DNA of 64,000 nucleotides from Candidatus Accumulibacter affinis (GCA_016713625.1 JADJOT010000010.1:186001-250000), one strand, 5' to 3'. Positions 9,552 to 19,211 are shown, counted from the first letter of the stretch. Notes: generated by a model not told the origin, from the letters alone. Made by a program: numbers and translations.

Positions 9552-10499
9552 TCATGGCTGAACGCACTGGTAATGGATCAGATCGGGGTCCTTGTCCACG
9601 ACTGCCTGTCCCAGACAAATGATTCCCCGGTCGTGCAGCGTAAATTCTTCGCGCTGCACGAAGAAGCGTGAGCCGTTCTCAAGCAGCACGTAGGTTCCGT
9701 TGGTGCTGCCATCGACCAGGATGAACTTGCCCTGGCGGAACTCGATGTCGGCGTGGGTGCGGGAGACCAGGTCCTGGTCCACCACCAGGTTGTTCCTCTC
9801 CCCCCTGCCGATGCTGAAGACATGTGAGTTGGGCATCACTTCAAAGCTTGCGCCGCGATATTCAAGAATCAGTCGGGCGAACAACAAGCCGCGCAATTCA
9901 TCCTGTTGATCAATGCTGACGAGTTGGGTGAGGCTGGACGACTCCTGCCAGATCACCTCGATGATTTCCAACTCCTCGATCTTGCCGCGAACCCGCGACC
10001 AGCCAAGACTACGGGTCATCTGTTCGAGATCGTCCGGCAACTGGCGAACGGTTTCGCGGGTGGTGATGATCTGGTCGGCCTTGGCCAGGGCAACCATCCG
10101 GGCGGCGACATTCACCGCGTCGCCGAACAGGTCGTCCTGCTCGACCAGGACGGGCCCATGTTGCAAGCCAATCTTGACGGCGATGTCGAATTCGATCAGC
10201 AAGGAATCCTCCTTGATCGCCGTGTGCATCTCGCAGGCGGCGTTCAGGGCCTGAGTCGCGTCGGGAAACCGGCTCATGATCTCATCGCCGATCGTCTTGA
10301 TCACGGTGCCGCCGAACTCGGTGGTCCTGGCCTTGAGCAGATCGAGGACCCGGCTCTCGATCTGCCGCGCCTGCCAATCACCGTGTTCTTCGAACAGGCG
10401 CGTGCTGCCACACATATCGGCGAACAGAACGGTTGCCGATATCTGCTGGTGTGCTCCCCTCCGGTTGCTCGGTGCGGACTTCTGGTCACGCAGTTTCAT
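9552..10499 (-). CDS. Class III adenylate/guanylate cyclase domain fused to an FHA domain
   Basis: Probably a soluble nucleotide cyclase with a phosphothreonine-reading domain. The N-terminal half carries the cyclase core: metal-binding Asp in LFADMCGST, Lys and second Asp in IKTIGDEI, and the FGDAVNVAARM helix. The C-terminal FHA domain shows SIGRGERNN, the SRTHA motif and NGTYVL. It has no membrane segment and no HAMP domain. The ATG at 10499 opens the conserved part, but a GGAGG lies about 16 bases upstream, so a start slightly further upstream cannot be excluded. Transcribed away from the OmpA-domain gene. Whether the product is cAMP cannot be decided here. Confidence 0.85.
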   Translation of the reverse strand: MKLRDQKSAPSNRRGAHQQISATVLFADMCGSTRLFEEHGDWQARQIESRVLDLLKARTTEFGGTVIKTIGDEIMSRFPDATQALNAACEMHTAIKEDSLLIEFDIAVKIGLQHGPVLVEQDDLFGDAVNVAARMVALAKADQIITTRETVRQLPDDLEQMTRSLGWSRVRGKIEELEIIEVIWQESSSLTQLVSIDQQDELRGLLFARLILEYRGASFEVMPNSHVFSIGRGERNNLVVDQDLVSRTHADIEFRQGKFILVDGSTNGTYVLLENGSRFFVQREEFTLHDRGIICLGQAVVDKDPDLIHYQCVQP

Positions 10500-10858
10500 C
10501 TTGATCTTCAGAATCCTCCGCAGGTCAGAGCGGCAGCTACCGCTACCAGCTCCCCCTCGTAAATTCCTGCTCGGCCGTCGCGCATACACTCGCGCAGCAG
10601 GTCCATGGCGTTGCTGGAAACAAATCCGTAAACAAAGGGGAAAGTCTACCGCTATTGCAGGAACGGCAGAACCCTCAATTGGCCTGGATGATACTCCTCA
10701 TCGCTCGTTTCGGCACATTCCGCGTCAATCCGCAGGCCGGCAGGGGCTGGTCGCGTGTACTACACTGGCTGACGACAGTTCTATTTTCGCCGGATTCGGA
10801 ATAAAATCGGCACCCATCCCGGTTGGGGGGCCGACCGGCTTTTTCCTGCGAGGTTAGT

Positions 10859-11320
10859 ATGGCTACAAATGATGACGAAGACGAAGTAGCAGGTATCGTT
10901 GCCGGGGTAGTGGGAGGCATCGCTCTTTGCGTCGCCGCCGTGTACTTTGGCGGTGGCGGGTTCTCGAAGTACCCGCCAGTGGCCGTGGCCGAGATCATGC
11001 CGGTTGGCGAAGCGCTGGCCAAGGTCTATTTCGGCGTCGATGACGCCAAGCTGCACAGCGAAGACATGGCTGTCGTGGCCAGGACGATGGCGGCGCTGGC
11101 CGCCAACCCGAAAGCCATTGTCCTGCTGTCGGGTTTCCATGATCCTTCCGGTGACCCCAAGCACAATGCCGAACTGGCCAGCGCACGCGCCCAGTCCGTT
11201 CGCGACGCCCTGGTTGCTGGCGGGGTGGCCGCGCTGCGCGTCAAGTTCCGCAAGCCAGAGTCCACCGTTGGTAGCGGCAGTCCCGAGGAAGGGCGTCGCG
11301 TCGAAATTCGCGTCCAGTAA
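10859..11320 (+). CDS. Small membrane-anchored OmpA-family protein
   Basis: Likely binds peptidoglycan from the cell membrane. The 153-residue product starts at ATG 10859 behind a GAGG ribosome site. It has an acidic N-terminus (MATNDDEDEVAG), one Gly/Ala-rich membrane segment, then a compact OmpA C-terminal domain with the family pattern GFHDPSGDPKHNAELASARA. It stands alone between divergent and convergent neighbours. There is no lipobox. Confidence 0.82.
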   Translation: MATNDDEDEVAGIVAGVVGGIALCVAAVYFGGGGFSKYPPVAVAEIMPVGEALAKVYFGVDDAKLHSEDMAVVARTMAALAANPKAIVLLSGFHDPSGDPKHNAELASARAQSVRDALVAGGVAALRVKFRKPESTVGSGSPEEGRRVEIRVQ

Positions 11321-11401
11321 TTCTGCCTGGAAACCGGCGTACAGCGGTTGCCGCAGGTGCTGATCCCGGCACGGCGATCGGCCGGGGTCTGCGCGCTGGG
11401 C

Positions 11402-13567
11402 TCAGTACTTGACGCGAGCAAAATAGGTTTTCTCGGAAGCCTCGAGCGCCTGCCGGAGCGTCACGATCCCCATCTGGGCCAACAGAGGCAGCATCTTGAG
11501 GAACACTTCCCCGGTTGCGCAGGCGTCGCCAAGGCCACTGTGGCGACCGGCAATCGTGATTCCCAGGCGTGCCGCGATGCTGTCGAGCTGGTGTGACTCC
11601 TGATTGGGATGCAGCACCCCTGACAGCAGCAAGGTATCGAGCACCGGCTGACTGAAAATCACTCCCGTAGCCTCTTCCTTCAACTGCAGGAAGCGCAGGT
11701 CGAAAGCCGCATTGTGGGCGACCAGCACGGTATCGCTACAGAAATCATGGAAGGCCGGGAGCACCACGTCGATGCGCGGTTGTCCACGCACCATGTCGTC
11801 GGTGAGGCCGTGAATACGGGTACCCTCGGGTCGCAGAAAGCGCTCGGGGTCGACCAGTTGGTCGAAATTCTCGTTACGCAGCAGTCGGCCGTTGACGATG
11901 CGTACGGCGCCGATCTGAATGATCTCGTCGCCGGCGGCCGGTTCGAGGCCGGTGGTCTCGGTATCAAAAACCGTATACGTCAGATCCGCCAGCGGCCGGT
12001 CGAGATCGACGCTGCGATCGCGAAAGTGGAACAGGTCGAAGTCGTAATACTCGGGGCGCGTTGCGATGTCGTCGAGCATCTCTCCCGGCGCCAGGTCTTC
12101 CGGGGCGGCCACCGGCAGGACAAAGCGAAAGAAAGCACGGTGGGCAGCCTTTTCACGTTCATACCAGATTTCACCGCCGTGCCGGTCTACGACATCGCGC
12201 AGTGACAGCGGCGAGTTCTCCTGGCCGACCTGCATGGCCTCGGTCTCCCAGGTGTAGAACGATTCCGAGGACATCACCTGTCCGGCCCAGATCAGGTCGA
12301 GGTAGGCGAGCTTGCCGAAAGCTAACAAGCGGAAGCGCAATTCCTTGATTTGATACTGATCGATCAGGCGGGACGCCAGGAAACAGATCGAAAACACCAG
12401 TGAGAAGCTCTCCGCGCGCAGCCACAGGGCGGCATCGATCTCCTCGGTCTTGGTGGGCAGTTTCAGCTGTTCCTCGATGCGGCGCTGCGCTGCCGCGATG
12501 ATGTCGATGCCGAGGACGTCTTCGAGCGGCCAGCGAGTCTTCAGCGAGTCGGCAAACTCGCTCATCGTCTGATCGAGCCGTTGACTCATGCGCAGCACTT
12601 CATCGCTGATGATCCCGACGAAGCGTTCGCGGATCTCCGCTTCCATATCGGGATAGTCCATCAGGTTGCCGACCGCGACCCGGATATTGGCCAGGCTGCC
12701 GCGGCTGCCGTCGGTCAGCGACTGCAGCACTTGATCGCGACGAGATTCCTGCTCCAGGCCGCGGGTAATGTTCTCGACGGTGAGCACGTAGCCGGTCATT
12801 TCGCGTTCCTGGGGCTGTTCCTCGGTCGACAGCACGGGGACCAGTTGCACGCGCAGCAGTTGCTCGCCGCGCGCCGCCGTAATGAAGTTGGCGATCGCTG
12901 CCGCGGCGCCCTTGTGCAGACGCTGCCGCACCACCTCGAGTGCGTGATCAATCTGGTTCCGTTCCAGAATCGAGAAGATCGAACGTCCCAGGCCGATCAG
13001 CGCGCCTCCCACGCCACGCGTGCTGCCCTGCGCCAGCGCTCTGAACTGGAGTCGGGCGCGGCTGTTATAGAGCAGAATGCGGCCGTCCAGATTGCAGACC
13101 ACCACCGCTTGCGCCAGCTCGGACATCAGCGCTGCGAGGCGGTTCTTCTCTTCCTCCACCGAGGCTTTGGCGGCGGCGATCTGGGCATCGACATCGTCCA
13201 TCAGACCATCGCGCTGCTGCGCCAGGTCATTGGTCGCCAGGGCCAGCAACCGCACTTCCGGCGGACCTTCCGGCGTGACCCGGAAATTGCGGTTGGCCGA
13301 CAGCATCAGGCGCAGGTTCTCGGCCATCTTGAGCAAGCCCTGGACGTACTCGCGGAATAGGTAGCGGATGACCAGCAGGCCGAGGATGAAGCCAAAAACG
13401 GTCGTCAGCGCGCCCAGCGACAGGTGCGGCACGATCAGCTGCACCAGCAGCGCCTGCTCGGCCGGTTGCGCACTCGCCCAGATCAGCAGCGCCGTGATCA
13501 CAAAGGGTCCGGTCATCAGCAGACCGAGAATGACGACCGACAGCAGCAAACGGATGCGGGCATTCAT
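11402..13567 (-). CDS. Membrane PAS/sensor-like protein fused to a DnaQ-family 3'-5' exonuclease
   Basis: The 721 residues begin with two membrane helices (LLLSVVILGLLMTGPFVITA, then LGALTTVFGFILGLLVI), followed by a helical linker, a PAS-like region (ALMSELAQAVVVCNLDGRIL) and a histidine-kinase-like segment without a clear H-box. From about residue 535 the C-terminus is a DEDDh exonuclease: Exo I FDTETTGLEP, Exo II LVAHNAAFDLRFL and Exo III HSGLGDACATGEVF. Similar fusions exist in betaproteobacteria, but their function is not established. It could degrade DNA or RNA in response to a signal sensed at the membrane; that is inference. Confidence 0.8.
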   Translation of the reverse strand: MNARIRLLLSVVILGLLMTGPFVITALLIWASAQPAEQALLVQLIVPHLSLGALTTVFGFILGLLVIRYLFREYVQGLLKMAENLRLMLSANRNFRVTPEGPPEVRLLALATNDLAQQRDGLMDDVDAQIAAAKASVEEEKNRLAALMSELAQAVVVCNLDGRILLYNSRARLQFRALAQGSTRGVGGALIGLGRSIFSILERNQIDHALEVVRQRLHKGAAAAIANFITAARGEQLLRVQLVPVLSTEEQPQEREMTGYVLTVENITRGLEQESRRDQVLQSLTDGSRGSLANIRVAVGNLMDYPDMEAEIRERFVGIISDEVLRMSQRLDQTMSEFADSLKTRWPLEDVLGIDIIAAAQRRIEEQLKLPTKTEEIDAALWLRAESFSLVFSICFLASRLIDQYQIKELRFRLLAFGKLAYLDLIWAGQVMSSESFYTWETEAMQVGQENSPLSLRDVVDRHGGEIWYEREKAAHRAFFRFVLPVAAPEDLAPGEMLDDIATRPEYYDFDLFHFRDRSVDLDRPLADLTYTVFDTETTGLEPAAGDEIIQIGAVRIVNGRLLRNENFDQLVDPERFLRPEGTRIHGLTDDMVRGQPRIDVVLPAFHDFCSDTVLVAHNAAFDLRFLQLKEEATGVIFSQPVLDTLLLSGVLHPNQESHQLDSIAARLGITIAGRHSGLGDACATGEVFLKMLPLLAQMGIVTLRQALEASEKTYFARVKY

Positions 13568-13801
13568 TTCTCAGACCTGTTCGACGAGTGGGGCGCTGCT
13601 GATCTTCATGGTTCTTCCCTCAAGATCGTCGCCATCTTACTATTCTATCTTCGTCTGGATAAGATGGTAGTACGCGTTGCCCCAAGCCGGTTGACTGCGG
13701 CTGAATCCGGCTGAATCCGGCTGGCTCCGGCGGGCGTCAAAGACCAACGACTGGCGATCGCCCTCACGACGGTGGCGGTCCGCACGAACCGAGGAAACGA
13801 G

Positions 13802-16800
13802 ATGACTCATCGCCTGGAAAATGCCTGCGCGCTGCTGATCGCCGTCGATCAGAACAGGGAGCCATCGGCCGCGCTGCCCGCCGTCGCGCGCGACGTACAG
13901 GCCTTGCACGCGGTCCTCGTTCACCCCGATCGTTGCGGCTACGCGCCGGACAAGGTTCGCCTGCTGACTGGCGCCGAAAGCACCCGCCAGGCGATCCTCG
14001 ATGCGCTCGACTGGCTTGGCGACCAACTGGCGGCGATACCGGACGGCGACTCGACCGCGATCATCTACTTCAGCGGCCACGGTCACGTCGACGGCGGCGA
14101 ACACTACCTGATCCCCTGCGACCTCAACCTGCGGCGGCTTCGCAGCAGCGCCATCCGTGCCGCCGACTTTGCCGACGCGGTCGCGCAACTGACGCCGCGG
14201 CGCCTGCTTGTCGTTCTCGATTGCTGCCACGCGGCCGGCATGGCGATCAAGGGCGCCGATGCCGGGCCGGCGTCGTTTGCCGGCGCAGCGCTGCCGCCAG
14301 AGATCTTCCTGCCGACGGGAAAATCGCCCGCTGCCGGCCTGCAAGCCGGCGGCGAAGGGCGCGCCGTGCTGAGTTCGTGCAAGCCAGCCGAGTATTCGTA
14401 CCTGCGCGCCGACGGCCGCATGAGCCTCTTCACCTTCCACCTCATCGAGGCGTTGACCGGGCACGCGCAGCCCAGCGGCGGCGCGCCCGAGGTGCTGGTC
14501 TCCGACCTGATCAGCTACCTGCAGCGGCACGTTGCGCAGAGCGCGCTGGCGCAGCATGGCGCCGCGCAGACCCCGGAGCCGCGCCTGACCGGCAACTTCC
14601 CGGTCGCGCTGGTGCTTGGCGGCGACGGACTCGGCAAGGGGCAGGCGGCGCCCGACCCGCTGGCGCCGCTGCCGCCGGCGGTTTCCTCGCCGGCCAGCGT
14701 CCGCGGCTCGGGCGCCGTCGCGCAGGAAGGCGGCACCGCGCTCGGCGAACGCGCGGTGCAGATCGGTGGCGACCACAGCGGCAACATCGTCAGCGGCACG
14801 CAGATCGTCAACCACTACTACCAGGCCGCTGGCGGCAGCGCGCCGAGCCGCGACGAGATCGCCCGCCAGGTCGCCGGCTACCTGCTCTGGCTGCAGGAAA
14901 GGACGCAGAGCATCGAGCTGCGCGGCATCGAGCGCGCAGGTGGCGCGGCGGTCGTCGTCCTGCCACTGGAAACCGCCTATGTGCCGCTGCGCGCCCGCTC
15001 ACTGCCGCGCCCCGGCGAAGCGCGGGAGCGGCTCGCTGCGCCGGGCAAGACCACCCACCGTCGCCCGGCTGCGCTCGACGAGATCGCCGCGGATAGGGCG
15101 GGCGAAGCCTCCGGCAGTGATGCCGACGTCGCCTTGAACGAAGTCCTCGGGCTTGGCAATCGTCTGGCGATCATCGGCGGGCCTGGCTGTGGCAAGACGA
15201 CGGTGCTGCTGCACATGGCCTGGGCGCTGGCCACGTCGCTGCTCGCCGGCCAGCCCGAACCGGCGCGCTCGCGCCTCGGCCTGGCGATGGCGCCGAGCGA
15301 GCTGCCGCTACCGATCCTCGTGCCGCTGGCGTCGTTCGCCCGCTACCGTCGCCAGTTGCCGGCGGGGGCAGCGGCGCGCGAAAAGACCCTGGCGCACTTC
15401 CTCTCGCACCACCTGATCAGCAGCGAAGCACCCTTCGACCTGCCGGCCGACTTCTTCGTTCGCCTCGGAGGGTCGCACCCGCGGACTCGACGAAGTGGCG
15501 AACGAAGGCGAGCGCCGAGGTCCGCCAGTCGGTGCAGAATCTCGTCCGCGGCGCGTCGTCGTCACCTGCCGGACGATTGCCTACCGCAGCGGCGACACCG
15601 CGCTGGGCGCCGATTTTCGCGAGATCGCCGTGCAGGCACTTGACCACGAACAGCACATCGCGCCGATGGTGCGGCAGGCCTACGCCTGCATCCACCCACA
15701 GGACCGCGTGCGCCACAACGAGCGCGCCGATGACCTGCTCGCCGGGATCCTGCGGCTCGAGGCCGAGCGCCGCCAGCGCGTCGGCGAGAATGCCGAAGCG
15801 CTGGTCGACAGTCCGCTGCTGGTGCGCCTGATGCTGATCGTTCATCTCAACAACCGCGCGCTGCCCGACCAGCGCGCCGACCTCTTCGACAAGGCGATCA
15901 ACGCGCTGCTGCAGGTCGATTTCGGGATCGACACAACCAACAATCGCGAGCTGTCCGCCGACTGGACGCTGTATCGCGACATGGCGCAGCAGCTCGCTTT
16001 TTCGATGCACCAGCAGGGCGCCGACCAGGGGCGCGAGATCGAGGAACCGGCGCTGCGCGCCATCCTGCGCGCGGAGCCCGAGTTCCAGCCGTGCCTCGAG
16101 GATTTCGTTCGGCATGCGCGGCAACGCGGCAGCGTGCTCGAAGAGCGCGACGGCGCCTACCGTTTCCTCCATCTCGCCCTGCAGGAGTTTCTCGTCGCCC
16201 GCTACCTGAGCGAAGTCACCGGGCGAGACAGTCGCGAGGCGATGCTTTCCTTCCTCGCCGGGCGCCTCGAAGACCCCTGGTGGCGCGAGCCGATCCTGCT
16301 GCTCGCCGGTTACCAGGCCGGGCACGCCGCCCGCTCGGCACGCGAGCTGCTGCGCGCGCTGGCCGAGGCCGGCGGCGACGCCAGCGCGCAGTTCGCCGCT
16401 GCTGAACTGGCGGCGACGGCGGCGCTCGAATGGCGCGAGAGCGGCGAGCCCCTGCGCGCCGATTGCGCGCAGCACATCGTCCGCCTGTTGAACGACGACC
16501 ATGCGCTGGCGACATCGAAGCCGGTCGTGCGCGCCCGCGCCGGTGACCGGCTGGCGCAGCTCGGCGATCCCCGCTTCGACCGCGAGCACTTCCACCTGCC
16601 GGCCGACGAGATGCTGGGTTTTGTGCGTATTGCCGCCGACTCCGGGTTCATGATCGGCACGCGGCGACAGGACGTGGCGAGGGTGTCGAAGGTCATCGGC
16701 GGGAAGGTGCCCGACGACGAGATCAACGACGCGCCGACGCCGACGTCCGAGTTCTGGATCGCTCGTTATCCGGTCACCGTCGGGCAGTTTCGGGCCTTCG

Positions 16801-17399
16801 TCGAGGCGACGGGATTTTCCATCGGTGACGCCGACGCTCTGGCGGATCCCGACAGCCGGCCGGTGCGCTTGGTGAACTGGCACGACGCGCAGGCCTGGTG
16901 CGACTGGCTCAACGAGACGCTGGCCACTTCGCCCGCATGCGCTGGCAGTCCGGTTGCCCACCTGGTGCGCGAACACGGTTGGCGCGTGGCCTTGCCGAGC
17001 GAACTCGAGTGGGAGAAAGCGGCGCGCGGTGGTTTGAGCGGCAGCGTTTTTCCCTGGGCAGGCGACGCAGATCCGAACCGCGCGAACTATAACGATTCGC
17101 AAATCAGTGATACTTCGGTGGTGGGCTGCTTCGCAGCCAATGACTTTCGTCTCTTCGATATGGTTGGCAACGTCTGGGAATGGACGCGCAGCATTTACCT
17201 TCCCTATCCCTACGATCTAGCCGATTCGAAGCGTGAGGACGTCAAGGCTGAGAAAGACGTCGCGCGGGTCGTGCGGGGCGGTGCGTGGGGCACTCGTCGG
17301 GACTACGCCCGCTGCGCCTTCCGCCTCTGGTATCCCCCTGGCTCCCGGTTTGACGATATCGGTTTTCGGGTGGTGTTGCGTTCCTCCCCTGTTCGCTGA
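13802..17399 (+). pseudogene. Caspase-NACHT-FGE conflict protein, frameshifted; DGR target 1
   Basis: The start at ATG 13802 has a good AGGA site. Residues 1-240 are a caspase-like (C14) protease with catalytic His93 in FSGHGH and Cys142 in LDCCHA. A short GGDHSGNIVSGTQIV repeat follows, then a NACHT NTPase with Walker A GGPGCGKTT. Near 15470 the reading frame changes. Between about 15468 and 15570 three frame switches are needed to keep family similarity (EGRT, then GLDEVANEGER, then VRQSVQNLV, then VVVTCRTIAY), and the hydrophobic Walker B strand is missing. The remainder (to 17399) is open and ends in a formylglycine-generating-enzyme/C-lectin fold domain with EWEKAARGG and NVWEWTRS. This may be a decayed gene or a local assembly error. 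The 3' end is variable repeat VR1. Confidence 0.8.
17268..17388 (+). repeat. DGR variable repeat VR1 (3' end of caspase-NACHT-FGE gene)
   Basis: A 121-nt segment aligning gap-free to the template-like copy at 19420-19540. Nineteen differences were counted, 16 of them at template adenines. Codons that are Asn in the template read Gly, Tyr, Leu, Tyr, Ser, Phe, Asp here. Homology starts abruptly at GTCGTGCGGGGCGG and ends at TTCCTCCC, three residues before the stop. The last about 28 bases are identical in all four copies, as expected of the initiation (IMH-like) region. Confidence 0.88.
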
Positions 17400-17458
17400 C
17401 TCTGCCCTCTGCCCCCTCTGACCTCTGTCACTCCGGGTACTCCGACTCTGGAGGGGGT

Positions 17459-17478
17459 GCGGGGGAGACTTCCCCCGC
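17459..17478 (+). other. GC hairpin downstream of VR1
   Basis: A perfect 8-bp stem GCGGGGGA / TCCCCCGC with loop GACT, 59 bases past the stop codon. The same hairpin follows VR2 and VR3. In characterised DGRs a short GC-rich hairpin after the variable repeat promotes retrohoming. It has no T-run, which argues against a simple terminator. Confidence 0.8.
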
Positions 17479-17503
17479 CGCGCGTCGCGCTATCCGCCAC
17501 CCG

Positions 17504-17641
17504 CTACGCGCTCCTGACCTCGTTCAGCAGTTCCGGATGGCGATCGAGCAGCTTGAGCAGTTTCACCAGCGCCAGGGGCGGCTCGGTCTTGCCGTTTCCG
17601 TAGCGCGAGAAGGCATTGACGCCACCACCAAAGCCTGTGCA
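17504..17641 (-). pseudogene. C-terminal remnant of an MqsA-type antitoxin (HTH domain)
   Basis: On the minus strand an open segment ends at 17504 and reads FGGGVNAFSRYGNGKTEPP followed by LALVKLLKLLDRHPELLNEV. This matches the C-terminal helix-turn-helix of MqsA/YgiT antitoxins. There is no N-terminal zinc domain and no start codon, so it is a truncated fragment. Confidence 0.65.
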
Positions 17642-17665
17642 AAACGTTCTGCGCCGCCTGCGCGC

Positions 17666-18063
17666 TCACCGCTGGATGAGCTTGGCTGCAAGCTCAGTGT
17701 AGTCTGCAAACCGCTGGTCAAGGCTGGCGAGGTGGGCGCCATACTCCAGGGCGGTGGCGATGATCAGGCGGTCGGCCGGGTCACGATGGTGCTCGGGCAA
17801 CAGCGCTGCGCGACTGGCGATCTTCCGTTCAATCGGCAGGCATACGACTTCGGAACCGCCGAGTCCTTGATCGATCCAGTCTGACAGAGGGAGTTGGAGG
17901 GAAATTCGCTCGCGCCGATGCAGCCAGGCTACTTCCCAGCAGGTGATGGCGCTGATCGCCAGCGTCTCTGCGGCTTCGATCCTGTCGATCAAGGTCGCGG
18001 TGGGAGAGGATTGGCTGTCGGATCCAGCCAGCGTACCCAGATATGGGTGTCAAGGACACTCAC
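17666..18063 (-). pseudogene. PIN-domain toxin (VapC-like), frameshifted
   Basis: A PIN-fold ribonuclease of a type II toxin-antitoxin pair. It would start at GTG 18063, overlapping the antitoxin stop by 4 nt (GTGA), and reads VSVLDTHIWVRWLDPTANPL. After that the frame meets a stop. A one-base shift near 18000 restores TLIDRIEAAETLAISAITCWE, the acidic PIN motif, and then HRDPADRLIIATALEYGAHL through to the stop at 17666. The shift lies in a run of C, so a sequencing error is possible. Confidence 0.72.
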
Positions 18064-18296
18064 TGCAACGCATCCCAGTCAGTTTCCGGGATCGCGGCAG
18101 CCAGCAAATCATCTTTGAGACCTACGGTCCCGGCAAGCATAGGGGACGGCCTACGCCGTCGCCCGGACATCGCGGGGATCTGATCGGCTCCGGCCGGCAG
18201 AACGATCACCTCCAGCAGGCAATCGTCCATGCTGGGAGGCAGGTCGATCACCAGTTGGTGATTGTTGGGTTTGGCAATCAGGCGCAAGGCTTCCAT
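18060..18296 (-). CDS. Putative antitoxin partner of the PIN toxin
   Basis: A 78-residue protein beginning MEALRLIAKPNNHQLVIDLP, immediately upstream of and overlapping the PIN gene by 4 nt. The opening resembles small VapB-like antitoxins whose N-terminus forms a swapped-hairpin DNA-binding fold. Identity rests mainly on position and size. Confidence 0.6.
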   Translation of the reverse strand: MEALRLIAKPNNHQLVIDLPPSMDDCLLEVIVLPAGADQIPAMSGRRRRPSPMLAGTVGLKDDLLAAAIPETDWDALQ

Positions 18297-18392
18297 CGGT
18301 TTTCAAGGTCCAGGGTTCAGCGTTAAAGTGAAACCACCATGAATGGTCGCCGTGATTGTGGCACACCTCGGCCGGTTGGCCGATGGTGGCGT

Positions 18393-18501
18393 AGTGGCGT
18401 AGGTTGGGCTGAGGAACGAAGCCCAACAAATCACAGGTTCTTGACCGCGCGCTGCCGCTTGGGCTGTTGGGCTTCGCAAGCTCAGCCCAACCTACGAGCT
18501 G
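18393..18501. repeat. MITE/REP-like element, copy 1 (109 bp)
   Basis: Flanked by nested inverted repeats: the outer pair GTAGGTTGGGCTGAG / CTCAGCCCAACCTAC and the inner pair GAAGCCCAACA / TGTTGGGCTTC, so the transcript would fold into one long hairpin. It is identical to the copy at 19212-19321 except for a one-base indel. It contains no ORF. Clear target-site duplications were not seen. Confidence 0.85.
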
Positions 18502-18528
18502 CATGTTCACCGCTGCACGCCGCCACGC

Positions 18529-18864
18529 TCACTCGAAGATCGGGGTGAGCTTCGCCAGGACCTCATCGATGATCTCACATGGCACGCTCTCCAGCTTGCG
18601 CGCGCTGCGTGCGGCCAAGTCGAGCGCGCGCGGCTGATCACAGCGGACAACGCCCGTGGTGTGGGTACCCGCTCCCATCAGGGACACGGCAAAGCCGGCG
18701 GTGCGGGCGAAGTTGCCGCCTCTGCTGATCGGCAACACCACCGGTGTTTTCGTCAACCGGTTGAAGGCGAGCGGAGACACCACCAGGACGGGCCGTGTTC
18801 CGCGTTGTTCGTGACCGGCAGTCGGGTCGAGTGACACCAGGTAGATATCACCGCGCTCCATCAC
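18529..18864 (-). CDS. mazF: MazF/PemK-family endoribonuclease toxin
   Basis: Cleaves mRNA unless bound by the upstream antitoxin. The 111-residue product begins MMERGDIYLVSLDPTAGHEQ and continues with the family core RGTRPVLVVSP and the PVVLPISRGG strand. It overlaps the antitoxin stop by 4 nt, so the two are co-translated. The protein appears complete. A MITE-like copy lies 28 bases beyond the stop. Confidence 0.92.
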   Translation of the reverse strand: MMERGDIYLVSLDPTAGHEQRGTRPVLVVSPLAFNRLTKTPVVLPISRGGNFARTAGFAVSLMGAGTHTTGVVRCDQPRALDLAARSARKLESVPCEIIDEVLAKLTPIFE

Positions 18865-19118
18865 AGCAACTCGTTACCTACTGGCCTGCTGTCCAGCCAG
18901 GCGCGGTCTTCGGCGCTGACCTCGGCTGATCCATCGCATTGAGCCAGCAGCTCGTCCAGGCGGTAGCGTGGCCGCAGCGCAGGTTCGACGACCAGGCGGC
19001 CGTGATCGACGGCGAGTCCGACGGTTGCGCCGACGTGCAAATGCAACAGATCGAGGATCGCGGGCGGTATGGCCAGCATGATCGAACCGCCGACCTTGCG
19101 AAGACTGGTTGTGTGCAT
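18861..19118 (-). CDS. mazE: MazE-like antitoxin (SpoVT/AbrB fold)
   Basis: Neutralises the MazF-type toxin and probably represses the pair. The 85-residue protein begins MHTTSLRKVGGSIMLAIPPA, a classic swapped-hairpin AbrB motif, and has an acidic C-terminal tail that would bind the toxin. The ATG at 19118 has GGAGG seven bases upstream; an earlier in-frame ATG lacks a ribosome site and lies inside the operator palindrome. Confidence 0.9.
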   Translation of the reverse strand: MHTTSLRKVGGSIMLAIPPAILDLLHLHVGATVGLAVDHGRLVVEPALRPRYRLDELLAQCDGSAEVSAEDRAWLDSRPVGNELL

Positions 19119-19137
19119 AGAGGACCTCCATTGGATC

Positions 19138-19159
19138 AGGTTATACAACAATATAACCT
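19138..19159 (-). promoter_or_regulatory. Palindromic operator upstream of mazEF
   Basis: Perfect inverted repeat AGGTTATA / TATAACCT with a six-base spacer, 20 bases upstream of the mazE start. AbrB-fold antitoxins autoregulate through such sites, and the AT-rich arms may overlap the -10 region. Confidence 0.7.
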
Positions 19160-19211
19160 AACCGACCTGTTTGGCAAGTGTCAAACCGTCGGAGAAGAGC
19201 GGCGACGAGTT

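Noticed and set aside
17459..17478. The GC hairpins after the FGE genes considered as ordinary terminators
   Set aside because: No T-run follows any of the three, and they are identical in stem, loop and distance only after variable repeats, which better fits a DGR homing signal.
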